Positions 8,269 to 17,204 of a DNA stretch of 64,000 bases are shown in pieces. Below the pieces are notes generated by a model, which ran no database searches, had not been told where the DNA came from, and saw only the letters and a list, made by a program, of their open reading frames with translations. The translations under genes were made by a program, and so were the position numbers. Every line of letters begins with the position of its first letter. The first letter of the stretch is position 1. The stretch comes from Nocardioides sp. Soil774 (GTDB lineage: Bacteria > Actinomycetota > Actinomycetes > Propionibacteriales > Nocardioidaceae): assembly GCF_001428125.1 (NCBI RefSeq), contig NZ_LMSM01000001.1:63306-127305 (forward strand), read 5' to 3'.

Positions 8269-8763
8269 ATGCCTGAGCAGACCTTCATCGTCAACGGCAA
8301 GCGGGTGCACGTCGACGTCGACGACGACGTACGACTCCTGTGGGTGCTGCGCGACCTGCTGGGGATCACCGGCCCGAAGTACGGCTGCGGGATCAACGTG
8401 TGCAAGGCCTGCACCTCGCACATCAACGGCAAGGCCTTCAACCCGTGCGCGGTGCCCGTCGGCAAGCTCGACGAGGACGACGAGGTGACCACGATCGAGG
8501 GCCTGCCCCGCGAGGTGCCCGAGCGCAAGCGGGGCGAGCACGGCCTGCACCCCATGCAGGAGGCGTGGCTCGAGCAGGACGTCGCGCAGTGCGGCTACTG
8601 CCAGCCGGGCCAGATCATGGCCGCCGTGGCGCTGGTCAGGAAGGTCGAGCGCGAGGGCGGCACGATCACCGACGCCGACCTCGACACGATCCGCAACATC
8701 TGCCGCTGTGGCACGTACACGCGCATCCGGGAGGCCATCCGGGACGGCGCCGCGCGGATGTGA
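8269..8763 (+). CDS. (2Fe-2S)-binding small subunit of the molybdenum hydroxylase (IorA type)
   Basis: A 164-aa electron-transfer subunit. The plant-type ferredoxin domain carries the first cluster ligands in YGCGINVCKACTSHI (near residues 41-54) and a further Cys in NPCAVP. The C-terminal helical domain holds the second cluster in QCGYCQPGQ and NICRCGTYTRIREAI. It passes electrons from the molybdenum centre of the upstream subunit. It lacks its own Tat signal and is likely exported with the large subunit. The ATG has a GAGGAG site about 6 bases upstream. The gene closes the two-gene operon; the next gene has its own promoter. Confidence 0.88.
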   Translation: MPEQTFIVNGKRVHVDVDDDVRLLWVLRDLLGITGPKYGCGINVCKACTSHINGKAFNPCAVPVGKLDEDDEVTTIEGLPREVPERKRGEHGLHPMQEAWLEQDVAQCGYCQPGQIMAAVALVRKVEREGGTITDADLDTIRNICRCGTYTRIREAIRDGAARM

Positions 8764-8783
8764 GACGACACCTGCGCAGCCCG

Positions 8784-8789
8784 TAGACT
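8784..8789 (+). promoter_or_regulatory. Leaderless -10 element of purF (TAGACT)
   Basis: TAGACT ends seven bases before the GTG at 8797. It supports the upstream GTG over the ATG at 8809. Confidence 0.55.
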
Positions 8790-8796
8790 CGAGGCC

Positions 8797-10335
8797 GTGC
8801 CCCAGCCGATGAGCAAGCGGAAGGGCGGCGACGGCCGTCTGACCACGGCCCTCGACCCCCAGGACCAGGGCCCGCAGGACGCCTGTGGCGTCTTCGGTGT
8901 GTGGGCCCCGGGCGAGGACGTCGCCAAGCTGACCTACTTCGGTCTCTACGCCCTGCAGCACCGCGGGCAGGAGTCCGCCGGCATCGCGGTCAGCAACGGA
9001 CGCCAGATCCTGGTCTACAAGGACATGGGCCTGGTCTCGCAGGTGTTCGACGAGTCCACGCTCGAGTCGCTCAAGGGCCACCTCGCCATCGGCCACTCGC
9101 GCTACTCCACGACCGGCGCCTCGACCTGGGAGAACGCGCAGCCGACGTTCCGCCCCACGGTCGACGGCTCGATCGCGCTGGGCCACAACGGCAACCTGAT
9201 CAACACCCACGAGCTCGCCCAGATGGTGTCCGACCTCCCCGGCCCCGCCGGCGAGCTCGAGATCAAGGGCGTCGTGGGCGCGACCAACGACACCAGCCTG
9301 GTCACCGCCCTGTTCGCGCACCACCCCGACACCTCGCTCGAGCAGCGGGCGCTCGAGGTGCTGCCGCAGCTGCGCGGTGCCTTCTGCTTCGTCTGGATGA
9401 ACGAGGGCACCCTCTACGCCGCCCGTGACCCCCAGGGCATCCGCCCGCTCGTGCTCGGCCGCCTGGACCGCGGGTGGGTCGTGGCCAGCGAGGACGCCGC
9501 GCTCGCGACCATCGGCGCCAGCGTGGTGCGCGAGGTCGAGCCCGGCGAGATGATCGTCATCGACGAGAACGGCCTGCGCTCCCACCGGTTCGCCGAGGCC
9601 GACCGCAAGGGCTGCGTCTTCGAGTACGTCTACCTGGCCCGCCCCGACGCCACGATCAGCGCCCGCAGTGTGCACGAGTCGCGGGTCGAGATGGGTCGCC
9701 AGCTCGCGCGCGAGTTCCCGGTGGAGGCCGACCTCGTCATCCCCGTGCCGGAGTCCGGCACGCCTGCCGCAGCGGGGTACGCCGAGGAGTCCGGGATCCC
9801 GTTCGGCCAGGGGTTCGTCAAGAACGCCTACGTCGGCCGCACGTTCATCCAGCCCAGCCAGACCCTGCGCCAGCTCGGCATCCGGCTCAAGCTCAACGCG
9901 CTCGAGCACATGATCCGCGGCAAGCGGATCGTGGTGGTCGACGACTCGATCGTGCGCGGCAACACCCAGCGTGCGCAGGTGCGGATGCTCCGCGAGGCCG
10001 GCGCCCTCGAGGTGCACGTGCGGATCTCCAGCCCGCCGGTGAAGTGGCCGTGCTTCTACGGCATCGACTTCGCCACCCGCGCCGAGCTGATCGCCAACGG
10101 CCTGACCCCTGAGGAGATCGCCGCCAGCGTCGGGGCCGACACCCTCGGCTACATCTCGCTCGACGGGATGATCGACGCCACGAAGCAGTCGCGCGACACG
10201 CTCTGCACCGCCTGCTTCACCGGCGACTACCCCGTCGAGCTCCCCGACGAGAGCCTGCTCGGAAAGCACCTGCTCGAGGCCACGCTGCAGTCGCCCACGA
10301 TGGGCCGGGCGCTCCCGGTCCTCAACAACCCCTGA
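8797..10335 (+). CDS. purF: Amidophosphoribosyltransferase
   Basis: A 512-aa enzyme for the first committed step of purine synthesis: PRPP plus glutamine gives phosphoribosylamine. A 29-residue propeptide precedes the nucleophile Cys30 in ACGVFGVWAPGED, as in the class that is autoprocessed. The glutaminase domain shows LQHRGQESAG and GHSRYST. The phosphoribosyltransferase domain has the PRPP loop VVVDDSIVRGNT. Late cysteines, including DTLCTACFTGDYP, fit the 4Fe-4S cluster of Bacillus-type PurF. The GTG start follows a TAGACT leaderless box. purM follows after 37 bases with its own ribosome-binding site, so they form one operon. Confidence 0.96.
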   Translation: MPQPMSKRKGGDGRLTTALDPQDQGPQDACGVFGVWAPGEDVAKLTYFGLYALQHRGQESAGIAVSNGRQILVYKDMGLVSQVFDESTLESLKGHLAIGHSRYSTTGASTWENAQPTFRPTVDGSIALGHNGNLINTHELAQMVSDLPGPAGELEIKGVVGATNDTSLVTALFAHHPDTSLEQRALEVLPQLRGAFCFVWMNEGTLYAARDPQGIRPLVLGRLDRGWVVASEDAALATIGASVVREVEPGEMIVIDENGLRSHRFAEADRKGCVFEYVYLARPDATISARSVHESRVEMGRQLAREFPVEADLVIPVPESGTPAAAGYAEESGIPFGQGFVKNAYVGRTFIQPSQTLRQLGIRLKLNALEHMIRGKRIVVVDDSIVRGNTQRAQVRMLREAGALEVHVRISSPPVKWPCFYGIDFATRAELIANGLTPEEIAASVGADTLGYISLDGMIDATKQSRDTLCTACFTGDYPVELPDESLLGKHLLEATLQSPTMGRALPVLNNP

Positions 10336-10372
10336 TCCGCCAGCACCGCACCGTCGCCACCGAGGAGCTCCG

Positions 10373-11470
10373 TTGACCGACCAGCCCGCCGCATCCTCCA
10401 CCGGGGCCTACGCCGCCGCCGGGGTCTCGATCGAGGCGGCCGACCGCGCGATCGACCTGATGAAGGGCTGGGTGGAGAAGTCCCGTCGCCCGGAGGTCAT
10501 CGGCGGCCTCGGCGGCTTCGCCGGCCTCTTCGACGCCTCCGCCCTGACGCGCTACGAGCGGCCCCTGCTGGCCACCTCGACCGACGGGGTCGGCACCAAG
10601 GTCGCGATCGCCCAGCTGATGGACGTCCACGACACCATCGGCTTCGACCTGGTGGGCATGGTGGTCGACGACCTCGTCGTGTGCGGCGCCGAGCCGCTGT
10701 TCATGACCGACTACATCGCCTGCGGGCGGGTGGTGCCCGAGCGCATCGCCGCCATCGTCAAGGGCATCGCCGAGGCGTGCGTCGTCGCCGGCTGCGCCCT
10801 CATCGGTGGCGAGACCGCCGAGCACCCCGGCCTGCTCGACCCCGACGACTACGACGTCGCCGGCGCCACGACCGGTGTCGTGGAGGCCAGCAAGCTGCTC
10901 GGTCCGGGCCGGGTCCGTCCCGGCGACGTGGTCATCGCGATGGAGGCCAGCGGCCTGCACTCCAACGGCTACTCGCTCGTGCGCCACGTGCTGCTCGGCG
11001 GCCCCGCCGACGGGGGCGCCGGCTGGACCGTCGACCGTCACGTCGACGACTTCGGGCGCACGCTCGGCGAGGAGCTCCTCGAGCCCACCCGCATCTACGC
11101 CAAGGCGTGCCTCGACCTCACCGAGCGCACCGAGACCCACGCCATGTCGCACGTGACCGGTGGTGGCCTGGCCGCCAACCTCGAGCGGGTGCTCCCCGCG
11201 GAGCTGTCGGTGCGCGTCGACCGCTCGACCTGGACGCCGCAACCGGTCTTCGACGTCGTACGCCGTGTGGGTCAGGTCGCCCAGCCCGACCTCGAGGCCA
11301 CCCTCAACTGCGGGGTCGGCATGGTGTCGCTCACCGCGCCCGATTCGGTCGACACCGCCATCGCCCTGCTGGCCGGCCACGGCGTCCGCGCGTGGGTCGC
11401 CGGCGAGGTGCGGGCGGCCGACGGCGACGGCGGCCGCGTGCTCCTGGAGGGCCAGCACCCCGGTTGGTGA
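10373..11470 (+). CDS. purM: Phosphoribosylformylglycinamidine cyclo-ligase (AIR synthetase)
   Basis: A 365-aa PurM that closes FGAM to AIR with ATP. The signature segments are clear: STDGVGTKVAIA near residue 65, DLVGMVVDDLVVCGAEPLF near 90, and GCALIGGETAEHPG near 140. It continues with SGLHSNGYSLVR and HVTGGGLAANLERVLP. The start codon is TTG, with a GAGGAG site 5 bases upstream. It sits directly after purF, a common actinobacterial pair. A GC hairpin follows the stop. Length is normal for the family. Confidence 0.96.
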   Translation: MTDQPAASSTGAYAAAGVSIEAADRAIDLMKGWVEKSRRPEVIGGLGGFAGLFDASALTRYERPLLATSTDGVGTKVAIAQLMDVHDTIGFDLVGMVVDDLVVCGAEPLFMTDYIACGRVVPERIAAIVKGIAEACVVAGCALIGGETAEHPGLLDPDDYDVAGATTGVVEASKLLGPGRVRPGDVVIAMEASGLHSNGYSLVRHVLLGGPADGGAGWTVDRHVDDFGRTLGEELLEPTRIYAKACLDLTERTETHAMSHVTGGGLAANLERVLPAELSVRVDRSTWTPQPVFDVVRRVGQVAQPDLEATLNCGVGMVSLTAPDSVDTAIALLAGHGVRAWVAGEVRAADGDGGRVLLEGQHPGW

Positions 11471-11474
11471 GCAG

Positions 11475-11496
11475 TTTCGCGGATCGACCCGCGAAA
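11475..11496 (+). terminator. Hairpin after purM
   Basis: TTTCGCGG (11475-11482) pairs with CCGCGAAA (11489-11496) around a 6-base loop, four bases after the purM stop. No U-tract follows, as is usual for actinobacterial terminators. Confidence 0.55.
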
Positions 11497-11515
11497 TCCG
11501 GGCCCTTGGTGTGCG

Positions 11516-11541
11516 GGAACACCCACCCCTCAGGTAGCGTT
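11516..11541 (+). promoter_or_regulatory. Candidate ECF sigma (SigH/SigR-type) promoter of the DUF3073 gene
   Basis: GGAAC at 11516-11520 is separated by 18 bases from GTT at 11539-11541. This matches the GGAAY-N18/19-GTT pattern of oxidative-stress ECF sigma factors. It lies about 87 bases ahead of the DUF3073 start. An overlapping TAGCGT at 11535-11540 could instead act as a housekeeping -10. Confidence 0.35.
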
Positions 11542-11627
11542 GGGCCCACGATATGTAACCGATCAGACCGGGCGCGTCGGGGGATTCCTCCGACAGCCCC
11601 GGCCAAGTGTGCGAGGGGGTCGACCCT

Positions 11628-11819
11628 ATGGGGCGCGGCCGAGCTAAGGCGAAGCAGACCAAGGTCGCACGCGACCTGAAGTACCGGACTCACGAGACGG
11701 ACTTCGGCGCGTTGGCGAAGGAGCTGCACGGTGAGGATTCCCATCCCCGGACGACTGACGTCGAGCCGGTCGAGGACGAGTGGGCGGACTATGCCGACCC
11801 CCGTCGTCGCGCAGACTGA
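11628..11819 (+). CDS. DUF3073 domain-containing protein
   Basis: A 63-aa basic-to-acidic small protein opening with GRGRAKAKQTKVARDLKY, the hallmark of DUF3073. The middle segment (HETDFGALAKELHG) and the acidic tail also fit the family. The ATG at 11628 is preferred over a GTG at 11607 because the family begins MGRGRAK and a GAGGGGG site lies just upstream. The family is restricted to actinobacteria and commonly sits after purM, as here. Its function is unknown; the Lys/Arg-rich N terminus could bind nucleic acid, which is only inference. Confidence 0.85.
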   Translation: MGRGRAKAKQTKVARDLKYRTHETDFGALAKELHGEDSHPRTTDVEPVEDEWADYADPRRRAD

Positions 11820-11896
11820 CTGATCGCACCTGATCGACCCCACCCGGTCCTCCGGGTGACCGGTCGTCCGAGCGCGCCCTCACCCCACTACACGTG

Positions 11897-12010
11897 AGAG
11901 GGCACTTCGTGCCCGTCCGCGGTGCCGAGAGGGCACTTCGTGCCCGTCGGCGAGATCCGGACGGGCACGAAGTGACGCCTCGAGGTGCGGGACGGGCACG
12001 AAGTGCCCGG
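11897..12010. repeat. Four-copy palindromic repeat array, about 31-bp period
   Basis: Between the convergent DUF3073 and dehydrogenase genes lie four units, each a short hairpin. Two read GGGCACTTCGTGCCC (11900-11914 and 11931-11945) and two read as the complement, GGGCACGAAGTGCCC (11994-12008, perfect; 11963-11977, with a changed right arm). Unit spacings are 31, 32 and 31 bases. Each unit is flanked by GTC/GAC, so the left pair and right pair face each other. This resembles a small REP-type or solo palindrome cluster. It could also terminate transcription in both directions. Confidence 0.8.
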
Positions 12011-12017
12011 TCGGCGG

Positions 12018-13118
12018 TCAGCCGAGGTGGATGCCACGCAGGCGGCCGACCTCGCGCATGCGACGCTCGGCGAGCCGGTCGGCGGCCTCGGCGGTCGTGA
12101 CCCCGTCGACCTTCGCGAGCTCGAAGACCCGGCGGGTGGTGTCGAAGATCCCGGTGGCGCGCTGCTGGGCGCGCTCGAAGGAGAAGCCCTCGAGCTCGTC
12201 GGCGACCTGGATGACGCCACCGGAGTTCACGCAGTAGTCGGGCGCGTAGAGGATGCCGCGCTCGTCGACCTGCTTCTCGATGCCGGGGTGGGCGAGCTGG
12301 TTGTTGGCGGCACCGCAGATGATCTTCGCGGTGAGCACGTCGAGCACGTCGTCGCTGATCGCGCCGCCCATCGCGCAGGGCGCGTAGACGTCGATCTCGC
12401 TCGCGACGAGCTCCTCGGTCGAGGCGACGGCCTGCACCTGGGGGTACTCCGCGCGGATCGCCTCGACCGAGGGGGCGTGGACGTCGGTGACGACGACGGT
12501 CGCGCCGTCCTCGATCAGGTGCCGCACGAGGTGGCGCCCGACCTTGCCGACGCCGGCGACGCCGACGGTGCGCCCGGCGAGCGTGGGCTCACCCCAGACC
12601 TGCTCGGCGGCGGCGCGCATGCCCTGGAACGTGCCGTACGCCGTCAGCACCGAGCTGTCGCCCGCGCCGCCGTGGGCGACGGTGCGCCCGGTGACGTAGT
12701 CGCACTCGCGCGCGATGTGGTCCATGTCCTCGCTGAACGTGCCGACGTCGCAGGCGGTGAAGTAGCGCCCGTCGAGCGACTGGACGAAGCGGCCGTAGGC
12801 GCGCAGCAGCGCCTCGGTCTTCAGCTCGGCCGGGTCGCCGATGATGACGGCCTTGCCGCCGCCGAGGTCGAGGCCGGCGAGCGCGTTCTTGTAGGACATC
12901 CCACGCGAGAGGTTGAGCACGTCGACGATCGCGTCGTCGGTGCTGGCGTAGGGGAAGAACCGCGTGCCGCCGAGGGCCGGGCCCAGCGCAGTGGAGTGGA
13001 TCGCGATGATGGCCTTGAGACCGCTCGCGCGATCGTTGCAGAACACGACCTGCTCGTGCTCGCCGCCGAGCTCGAAGACGTCGACGCCGGAGACGGCCGG
13101 GGCGAGGGGTCCAGACAT
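12018..13118 (-). CDS. Leu/Val/Phe/Glu-type amino-acid dehydrogenase
   Basis: A 366-aa NAD-dependent amino-acid dehydrogenase, probably valine or leucine dehydrogenase. The active-site stretch [11 protein letters not shown] near residue 50 and the catalytic-lysine region [16 protein letters not shown] near 80 are typical of the leucine/valine branch. The nucleotide-binding motif [14 protein letters not shown] lies near residue 185. The enzyme reversibly deaminates branched-chain amino acids to 2-keto acids in the cytosol. The ATG has an AAAGGA site about 8 bases upstream. It is transcribed alone and converges on the DUF3073 gene across the palindrome array. Phenylalanine dehydrogenase cannot be excluded. 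Confidence 0.88.
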   Translation of the reverse strand: MSGPLAPAVSGVDVFELGGEHEQVVFCNDRASGLKAIIAIHSTALGPALGGTRFFPYASTDDAIVDVLNLSRGMSYKNALAGLDLGGGKAVIIGDPAELKTEALLRAYGRFVQSLDGRYFTACDVGTFSEDMDHIARECDYVTGRTVAHGGAGDSSVLTAYGTFQGMRAAAEQVWGEPTLAGRTVGVAGVGKVGRHLVRHLIEDGATVVVTDVHAPSVEAIRAEYPQVQAVASTEELVASEIDVYAPCAMGGAISDDVLDVLTAKIICGAANNQLAHPGIEKQVDERGILYAPDYCVNSGGVIQVADELEGFSFERAQQRATGIFDTTRRVFELAKVDGVTTAEAADRLAERRMREVGRLRGIHLG

Positions 13119-13233
13119 GCTGTGGGTCCTTTTCTCGTGGGTGCGGGCCGCGGGGTGTGCGGACCTGGTCGGAGCGGTCGAGGGGTGGTGACCGCCGTCA
13201 CTGCCAGCGTAGCGTCGCCGCGACGGCCCGCGG

Positions 13234-14559
13234 TCACCGCCGCGAGCGCATGAGCACCAGGTCGCCGTGGGTGCCGTAGCCGAGCAGATCGCCGCCTCGC
13301 GGGGTGCCGTCGAAGGTGGCCATCAGCCACGAGTCGCCGACCTGTGCGAGCGATGGCCACGGCAGGTTGGTCGGGTAGGGCGCGTCGAGCGTGCCGGTCT
13401 CGGACATCGCGAGGTCGAAGGCCGGGAAGCGCGCCCGCTGCGCGCGGGGGGAGTCCCGACCGTCGCTCGCCAGCACGAGCATCCGCCCGTCGACCTCGAC
13501 GAGGGTCGTGCCCTCGGTGGCGCGGCGGTCGACCGCCGCGCCCAGGAGCCGCAGGTCGTCGAGGGAGGGGCCGCCGGCCAGCGCGGGGTGGAAGTCGAAG
13601 AAGCGACGGGCGCTGACGAAGCCCACGAGCCACCCGCCGTCGCGCCGCACCAGGTGCGGGTCCCACGTCGCGATCGACGCGAGCCCCTCGGTGGGCAACG
13701 CGAGCTCCCGGGTGTCGAGCACGTGCGTGCCGTGCAGCAGGTCGGCGTCGGACTCGGCCAGCGTGACCCGCAACCCCGACGGCGTACGACGCCCGGCGCG
13801 GGTCGTCGGCCTCTCGAAGTCGCCCCACGTGCTGGTCGCCACCAGCCACCGCCCCTCGCTGCGCACGAGGTGGGTGGCGTGGTCGCCGAACACCCCCGGC
13901 CCGTCGGGGCGGCGGAAGAACAGGTCGGCGCGGTGCTCGACCTCGAGGGCGTCCGGGTCGAGCCGCCAGATGCTCGTGTGCGCGGTGTCGAAGAACCCGG
14001 GGCCCGCAGACGTGGCGCTGAGCCAGCAGGCGCCGTCGTCGCGCAACGGCCGGCCGTCGTCGGTCGTGACGAACCGGACGTCGCGGAGGCCGAGCTGGCC
14101 GAAGCCGCCGGCCACGCCGCCGCCCCCGGGCAGCTCGACGGCGAGGGCGGCGAGGGCCGCCTCCTCGCGGGTGTCGAGCACCTCGCGCAGGTCGTGGCGC
14201 GCTCGGGCGACCCACGCGCCCGACTCGCGGGTCCACGCGGTCAGGTGCGTCCCGGTCAAGCTCAGGCCGAGCTCGGTGGGATCCTCGGCGCGGTGGAAGC
14301 GTCGGCTCCGCAGCTCGCGGGCCGGGCCGTCGCCGGTGATGCCCAGCGACACCGACCCGTCGACGACGGAGGCGGCCAGGCGGTGCCCGGAGAGGTGGAG
14401 CGCGACGCCGGCGCCGACGGACGGCGTGGTGACCGCGACGTACGGCGCGAGCGCGGGCATCGACGTCAGCCCGGCAGCGTCGGTCCGGACCTGCACCGCC
14501 CCGGGCGCGAGCAGCTCCACTGGGCGCAGACGGCGTGCGATCTCGAGGCGGGGGAGCAC
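13234..14559 (-). CDS. Protein of unknown function, possible beta-propeller glycosidase fold
   Basis: A 441-aa protein I cannot assign. It has no signal peptide or membrane segment. It repeats a pattern of short strands ending in WL or WR phrases, such as [57 protein letters not shown] and [18 protein letters not shown]. These look like successive propeller blades as in GH43/GH32-like or sialidase-like proteins, but no catalytic triad is obvious. The GTG start at 14559 lies about 25 bases downstream of the tRNA-Phe terminator. It ends about 115 bases before the dehydrogenase start. Confidence 0.6.
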   Translation of the reverse strand: MLPRLEIARRLRPVELLAPGAVQVRTDAAGLTSMPALAPYVAVTTPSVGAGVALHLSGHRLAASVVDGSVSLGITGDGPARELRSRRFHRAEDPTELGLSLTGTHLTAWTRESGAWVARARHDLREVLDTREEAALAALAVELPGGGGVAGGFGQLGLRDVRFVTTDDGRPLRDDGACWLSATSAGPGFFDTAHTSIWRLDPDALEVEHRADLFFRRPDGPGVFGDHATHLVRSEGRWLVATSTWGDFERPTTRAGRRTPSGLRVTLAESDADLLHGTHVLDTRELALPTEGLASIATWDPHLVRRDGGWLVGFVSARRFFDFHPALAGGPSLDDLRLLGAAVDRRATEGTTLVEVDGRMLVLASDGRDSPRAQRARFPAFDLAMSETGTLDAPYPTNLPWPSLAQVGDSWLMATFDGTPRGGDLLGYGTHGDLVLMRSRR

Positions 14560-14583
14560 GAGGACATCATGGCGGGGAGTCGC

Positions 14584-14620
14584 AGAAGGGCCCCGGTCGG
14601 GACGTGACCGGGGCCCTTCT
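14584..14620 (-). terminator. Strong terminator of tRNA-Phe
   Basis: A perfect 15-bp stem (AGAAGGGCCCCGGTC at 14584-14598 with its complement at 14606-14620) and a 7-base loop lie eight bases past the 3' end of tRNA-Phe. It separates the tRNA from the next minus-strand gene. Confidence 0.8.
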
Positions 14621-14627
14621 GTGCTTG

Positions 14628-14701
14628 TGGGCAGGGGCGGGGTCGAACCGCCGACCTATCACTTTTCAGGCGATCGCTCGTACCAACTGAGCTACCTGCC
14701 C
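14628..14701 (-). tRNA. tRNA-Phe (anticodon GAA)
   Basis: A cloverleaf can be folded on the minus strand. The 7-bp acceptor pairs GGGCAGG with CCTGCCC, followed by discriminator A. The D arm contains GCTCAGTTGGTA, the anticodon loop is CTGAAAA (GAA) and the T loop is GGTTCGACCCC. The CCA end is not encoded. Length is 74 nt. Confidence 0.95.
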
Positions 14702-14752
14702 AAGCGGGACGAGGATACATGAGGCCCGCTGGCTCGACGGAATCGGCTCGGA

Positions 14753-16078
14753 TCACGAGCCGTGGACCGGCAGCTCCAGCCAGAACGACGAACCGACACC
14801 GGGCGTCGACTCGCCCCGCACCGCGCCACCGTCGCGCTCGGCGATGGTGCGCGACATCGACAACCCCAGACCGCTGCCGGTCGTGCCGGGCGCCGCGAAG
14901 CGGGTGAACGGCTCGAAGGCGTGCTCGAGCTGGTCGGCCTCGAGACCGGGGCCGTCGTCGCGCACGATGATGCGCACCATCTCCGCCCCGCTCTCCCCGC
15001 GCAGCCGCTCGGTGGACAGGTGGACGTGCCCGCCGCCCGGGCGGTGGTGGGTGAGGGCGTTGCCGACCAGGTTGGCGAGCGCCTGGCGCACGCCGGAGGG
15101 GTGGCCCCAGACGGTCGCCGAGGGGTCGACGTCGACGGTCATCTGCACCCCCGCCGCCTGGGCGGGCACCCGGTGCCAGTGGACGACGTCGGCGACGGCG
15201 TCGGCGACCCCGACCTCGAGCCTCTGGTCGTCGCTCGCCATCACGCGCCCGGCGCCGAGCAGGTCGTCGACGAGGGTCAGCACCCGCTCGCAGGCGCGGA
15301 CCATGATGGGGCCGTCGCGCAGCAGTGCGGCGGACACGGTCGTGTCGGGAGACTGCCTGGCGTCGTCCAGGAGCACCTCGGTGTAGCCGAGGACGGCTGA
15401 CAGGGGGGTGCGCAGCTCGTGCCCGACGGAGCCGAGGAAGTGCTGGTAGGCCAGCTGCGCCTCGGTGCCCGCGTCGATCGCCTCGGCGAGGGCGCGGCGG
15501 GAGTGCTCGAGCATGATCCGCGAGACGATCGCGGAGTTCAGCAGTCGGAGGTCACCCAGCAGCTCTGTCGGCCAGGGGCCTGCTCGACTGCTGCCGGCTG
15601 AGATGCTGCCGAACATGTCCCCCCGCGAGATGAGCGTGGTCGCCAACAAGCTGCGGGCCCCGGTTCGGGTGAGTTCCCTACGGTCCTGCTCGGCCTCGTC
15701 CGGGAGCAGCTCGATGTCCACCAGTGCCGCCATCCCGTTAGCCCGCGCGAACTGCGACAGCCACGGCATGGTGAGCGCTGCCTCGGGTCCGGCCCCCGGT
15801 GGGGGCAGCACGGCGAGAGCAGTGCCTGGTTGGGACCATTCGCGCACCCACGCACGACCGCCGAGGCCCGTCCAGCCGCTCGGGTCCTCGGGTGCGACCT
15901 TGGTGAGGGAGGCGACGACCGCGTCGACTCGGGTGTTCGACAGGAGATGACCTGCTGTCCGGCTGATGGCCTCGTCGAAGCCGAACTCCCCGTCGAGGAT
16001 CAGACCGGCGAGCTGCGCCGCTTGGCGTGAGATGGATCCCGGCGCTGATGTGTCCTGGAGCGCTGCGGGCTGCGTCAC
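14753..16078 (-). CDS. Soluble sensor histidine kinase with GAF-like input domain
   Basis: A 441-aa histidine kinase without membrane segments, so it senses a cytosolic signal. The first 210 residues look GAF-like, ending with TTLISRGDMFGSISAGSS and a linker helix. The HisKA phosphoacceptor is in FLGSVGHELRTPLSAVLGYTEVLL. The ATPase domain has the N box (ANLVGNALTHH), G1 (VRDDGPGLE), F box and G2 (GSGLGLSMSRTIAERDGG). The GTG at 16078 overlaps the P450 stop (GTGA), so the kinase is translationally coupled to the P450. The single-domain regulator at 17396-17788 is the likely partner. A frame extension upstream to 16687 lies inside the P450 gene and is not used. Confidence 0.88.
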   Translation of the reverse strand: MTQPAALQDTSAPGSISRQAAQLAGLILDGEFGFDEAISRTAGHLLSNTRVDAVVASLTKVAPEDPSGWTGLGGRAWVREWSQPGTALAVLPPPGAGPEAALTMPWLSQFARANGMAALVDIELLPDEAEQDRRELTRTGARSLLATTLISRGDMFGSISAGSSRAGPWPTELLGDLRLLNSAIVSRIMLEHSRRALAEAIDAGTEAQLAYQHFLGSVGHELRTPLSAVLGYTEVLLDDARQSPDTTVSAALLRDGPIMVRACERVLTLVDDLLGAGRVMASDDQRLEVGVADAVADVVHWHRVPAQAAGVQMTVDVDPSATVWGHPSGVRQALANLVGNALTHHRPGGGHVHLSTERLRGESGAEMVRIIVRDDGPGLEADQLEHAFEPFTRFAAPGTTGSGLGLSMSRTIAERDGGAVRGESTPGVGSSFWLELPVHGS

Positions 16079-17184
16079 GGCGGTGTCTCCCTTCGGGTGA
16101 CGGTGAAGAGGCACGGAGCAGGGACGATTCCCCGACTCTGGTCGATCGACACCTTCTCGCTCAACACGATTGTTTGCGTCGTGGCCCACGTGGCGAGCCG
16201 GGACAGCTGAGCGGTGCCCAGGTTTCGCCCGGGACAGGCGTGCGGACCCGCGCCGAACGGGAGCCAGGCGCCGGGGCGTCTCGCCTCGTCGGTCCAGCGA
16301 CCAGGATCGAACCGGGCGCGGTCCTCGTCGTCCCCCGGCACCAGGGCGTGCAGGCGACCGAGCAGGAGAGGGCTGACCAGGACCATGTGTCCGGCCGGAA
16401 CCTGCTGCCCGGAGAGCTCGACCTCCTCGGTCGTGATGCGGGCGGTCACCCAGGTCGGCGGGGTCAGCCGCAGCGTCTCCCAGACCGCGTGGACGGGGTC
16501 GAAGGAGCCGGTCAAGTGCTGGCCGAGCCAGGCCAGCAGCCAGGCGCCCGCCGCGATCGGCACCTGGATGCCCGCGGCGAGCACCACGGCAACCCCCTGC
16601 GTCGTGCGTCCATCGCCCACCAGGGGAGCGAGCTCGTCCTCGAGAGCCAGACGGGCACTGCGCTCGGCGCGACGCGCGCTGCTCCACCGCCGAGGCGGGC
16701 GGCGTGCGGAGATGATCGGCGCCAGAGCATCGATCCAGTCCAGCACCAGGTCGGCGACGAGGTCACGCGCCGAGCCGTCGAGCGGACCCAGCACGGCGTC
16801 AGTGGTGGAGCGCGCCACCGGACGACGCAGCACGTGCATGGCCTCGTAGGGCTGCCCAGGGTCCGCCGCGTCGTGCTCGGCCAGCGCCAGGGGCCACTCG
16901 TGCTCGAACGTCGCGGTCCCGCGCGCCACCTCTGCTGGGGTGAGGGGAGGGAAGACGACGTGCCCCGAACGGGTCTCGCCCACGCTGCTGGACAGGTCAC
17001 CGCTGCGGCTGACATCACCCGGGAAGTCGAAGCGGGCAGGGTCGGTCAGCACACGCTTCGCGTCGGCGTGGGAGGTGACTACCCACGGGCCCCCGGGCGC
17101 CAGGCGTGCGACACCACCCCGAGGCACGGAAAGGACAGTGCCGAGCCGGCCACCGGCCGACTCGGCACTGTCCACCAGCATCAC
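16075..17184 (-). CDS. Cytochrome P450, putative peptide-modifying
   Basis: A cytochrome P450 of about 369 aa. The heme-thiolate motif FGAGPHACPG holds Cys317, and the K-helix ExxR is WETLRLTPP. The I-helix reads AAGIQVPIAAGAW and lacks the acid-alcohol (D/E-T) pair that most monooxygenases use to activate oxygen. That loss is familiar in P450s doing unusual chemistry such as ring coupling. The start is uncertain: GTG 17184 or ATG 17181 give a short N terminus and lack a clear ribosome-binding site, and the frame stays open to 17343 across the peptide gene. It begins 20 bases after the 31-aa peptide stop and its own stop overlaps the kinase start. The context suggests it acts on the peptide; this is inference. 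Confidence 0.82.
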   Translation of the reverse strand: MMLVDSAESAGGRLGTVLSVPRGGVARLAPGGPWVVTSHADAKRVLTDPARFDFPGDVSRSGDLSSSVGETRSGHVVFPPLTPAEVARGTATFEHEWPLALAEHDAADPGQPYEAMHVLRRPVARSTTDAVLGPLDGSARDLVADLVLDWIDALAPIISARRPPRRWSSARRAERSARLALEDELAPLVGDGRTTQGVAVVLAAGIQVPIAAGAWLLAWLGQHLTGSFDPVHAVWETLRLTPPTWVTARITTEEVELSGQQVPAGHMVLVSPLLLGRLHALVPGDDEDRARFDPGRWTDEARRPGAWLPFGAGPHACPGRNLGTAQLSRLATWATTQTIVLSEKVSIDQSRGIVPAPCLFTVTRRETPP

Positions 17185-17204
17185 TGCGAGCGGATCGTTG
17201 TTGT

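Noticed and set aside
11897..12010. CRISPR-like array (four regularly spaced repeats)
   Set aside because: Repeats are self-complementary, alternate in orientation, have short similar spacers of about 16 bases, and no cas gene is nearby.
14753..16687. A 644-codon open frame for the histidine kinase starting inside the P450 gene
   Set aside because: The first 200 codons are the antisense-like composition of the P450 gene in another frame. The GTG at 16078 overlapping the P450 stop gives a normal kinase.
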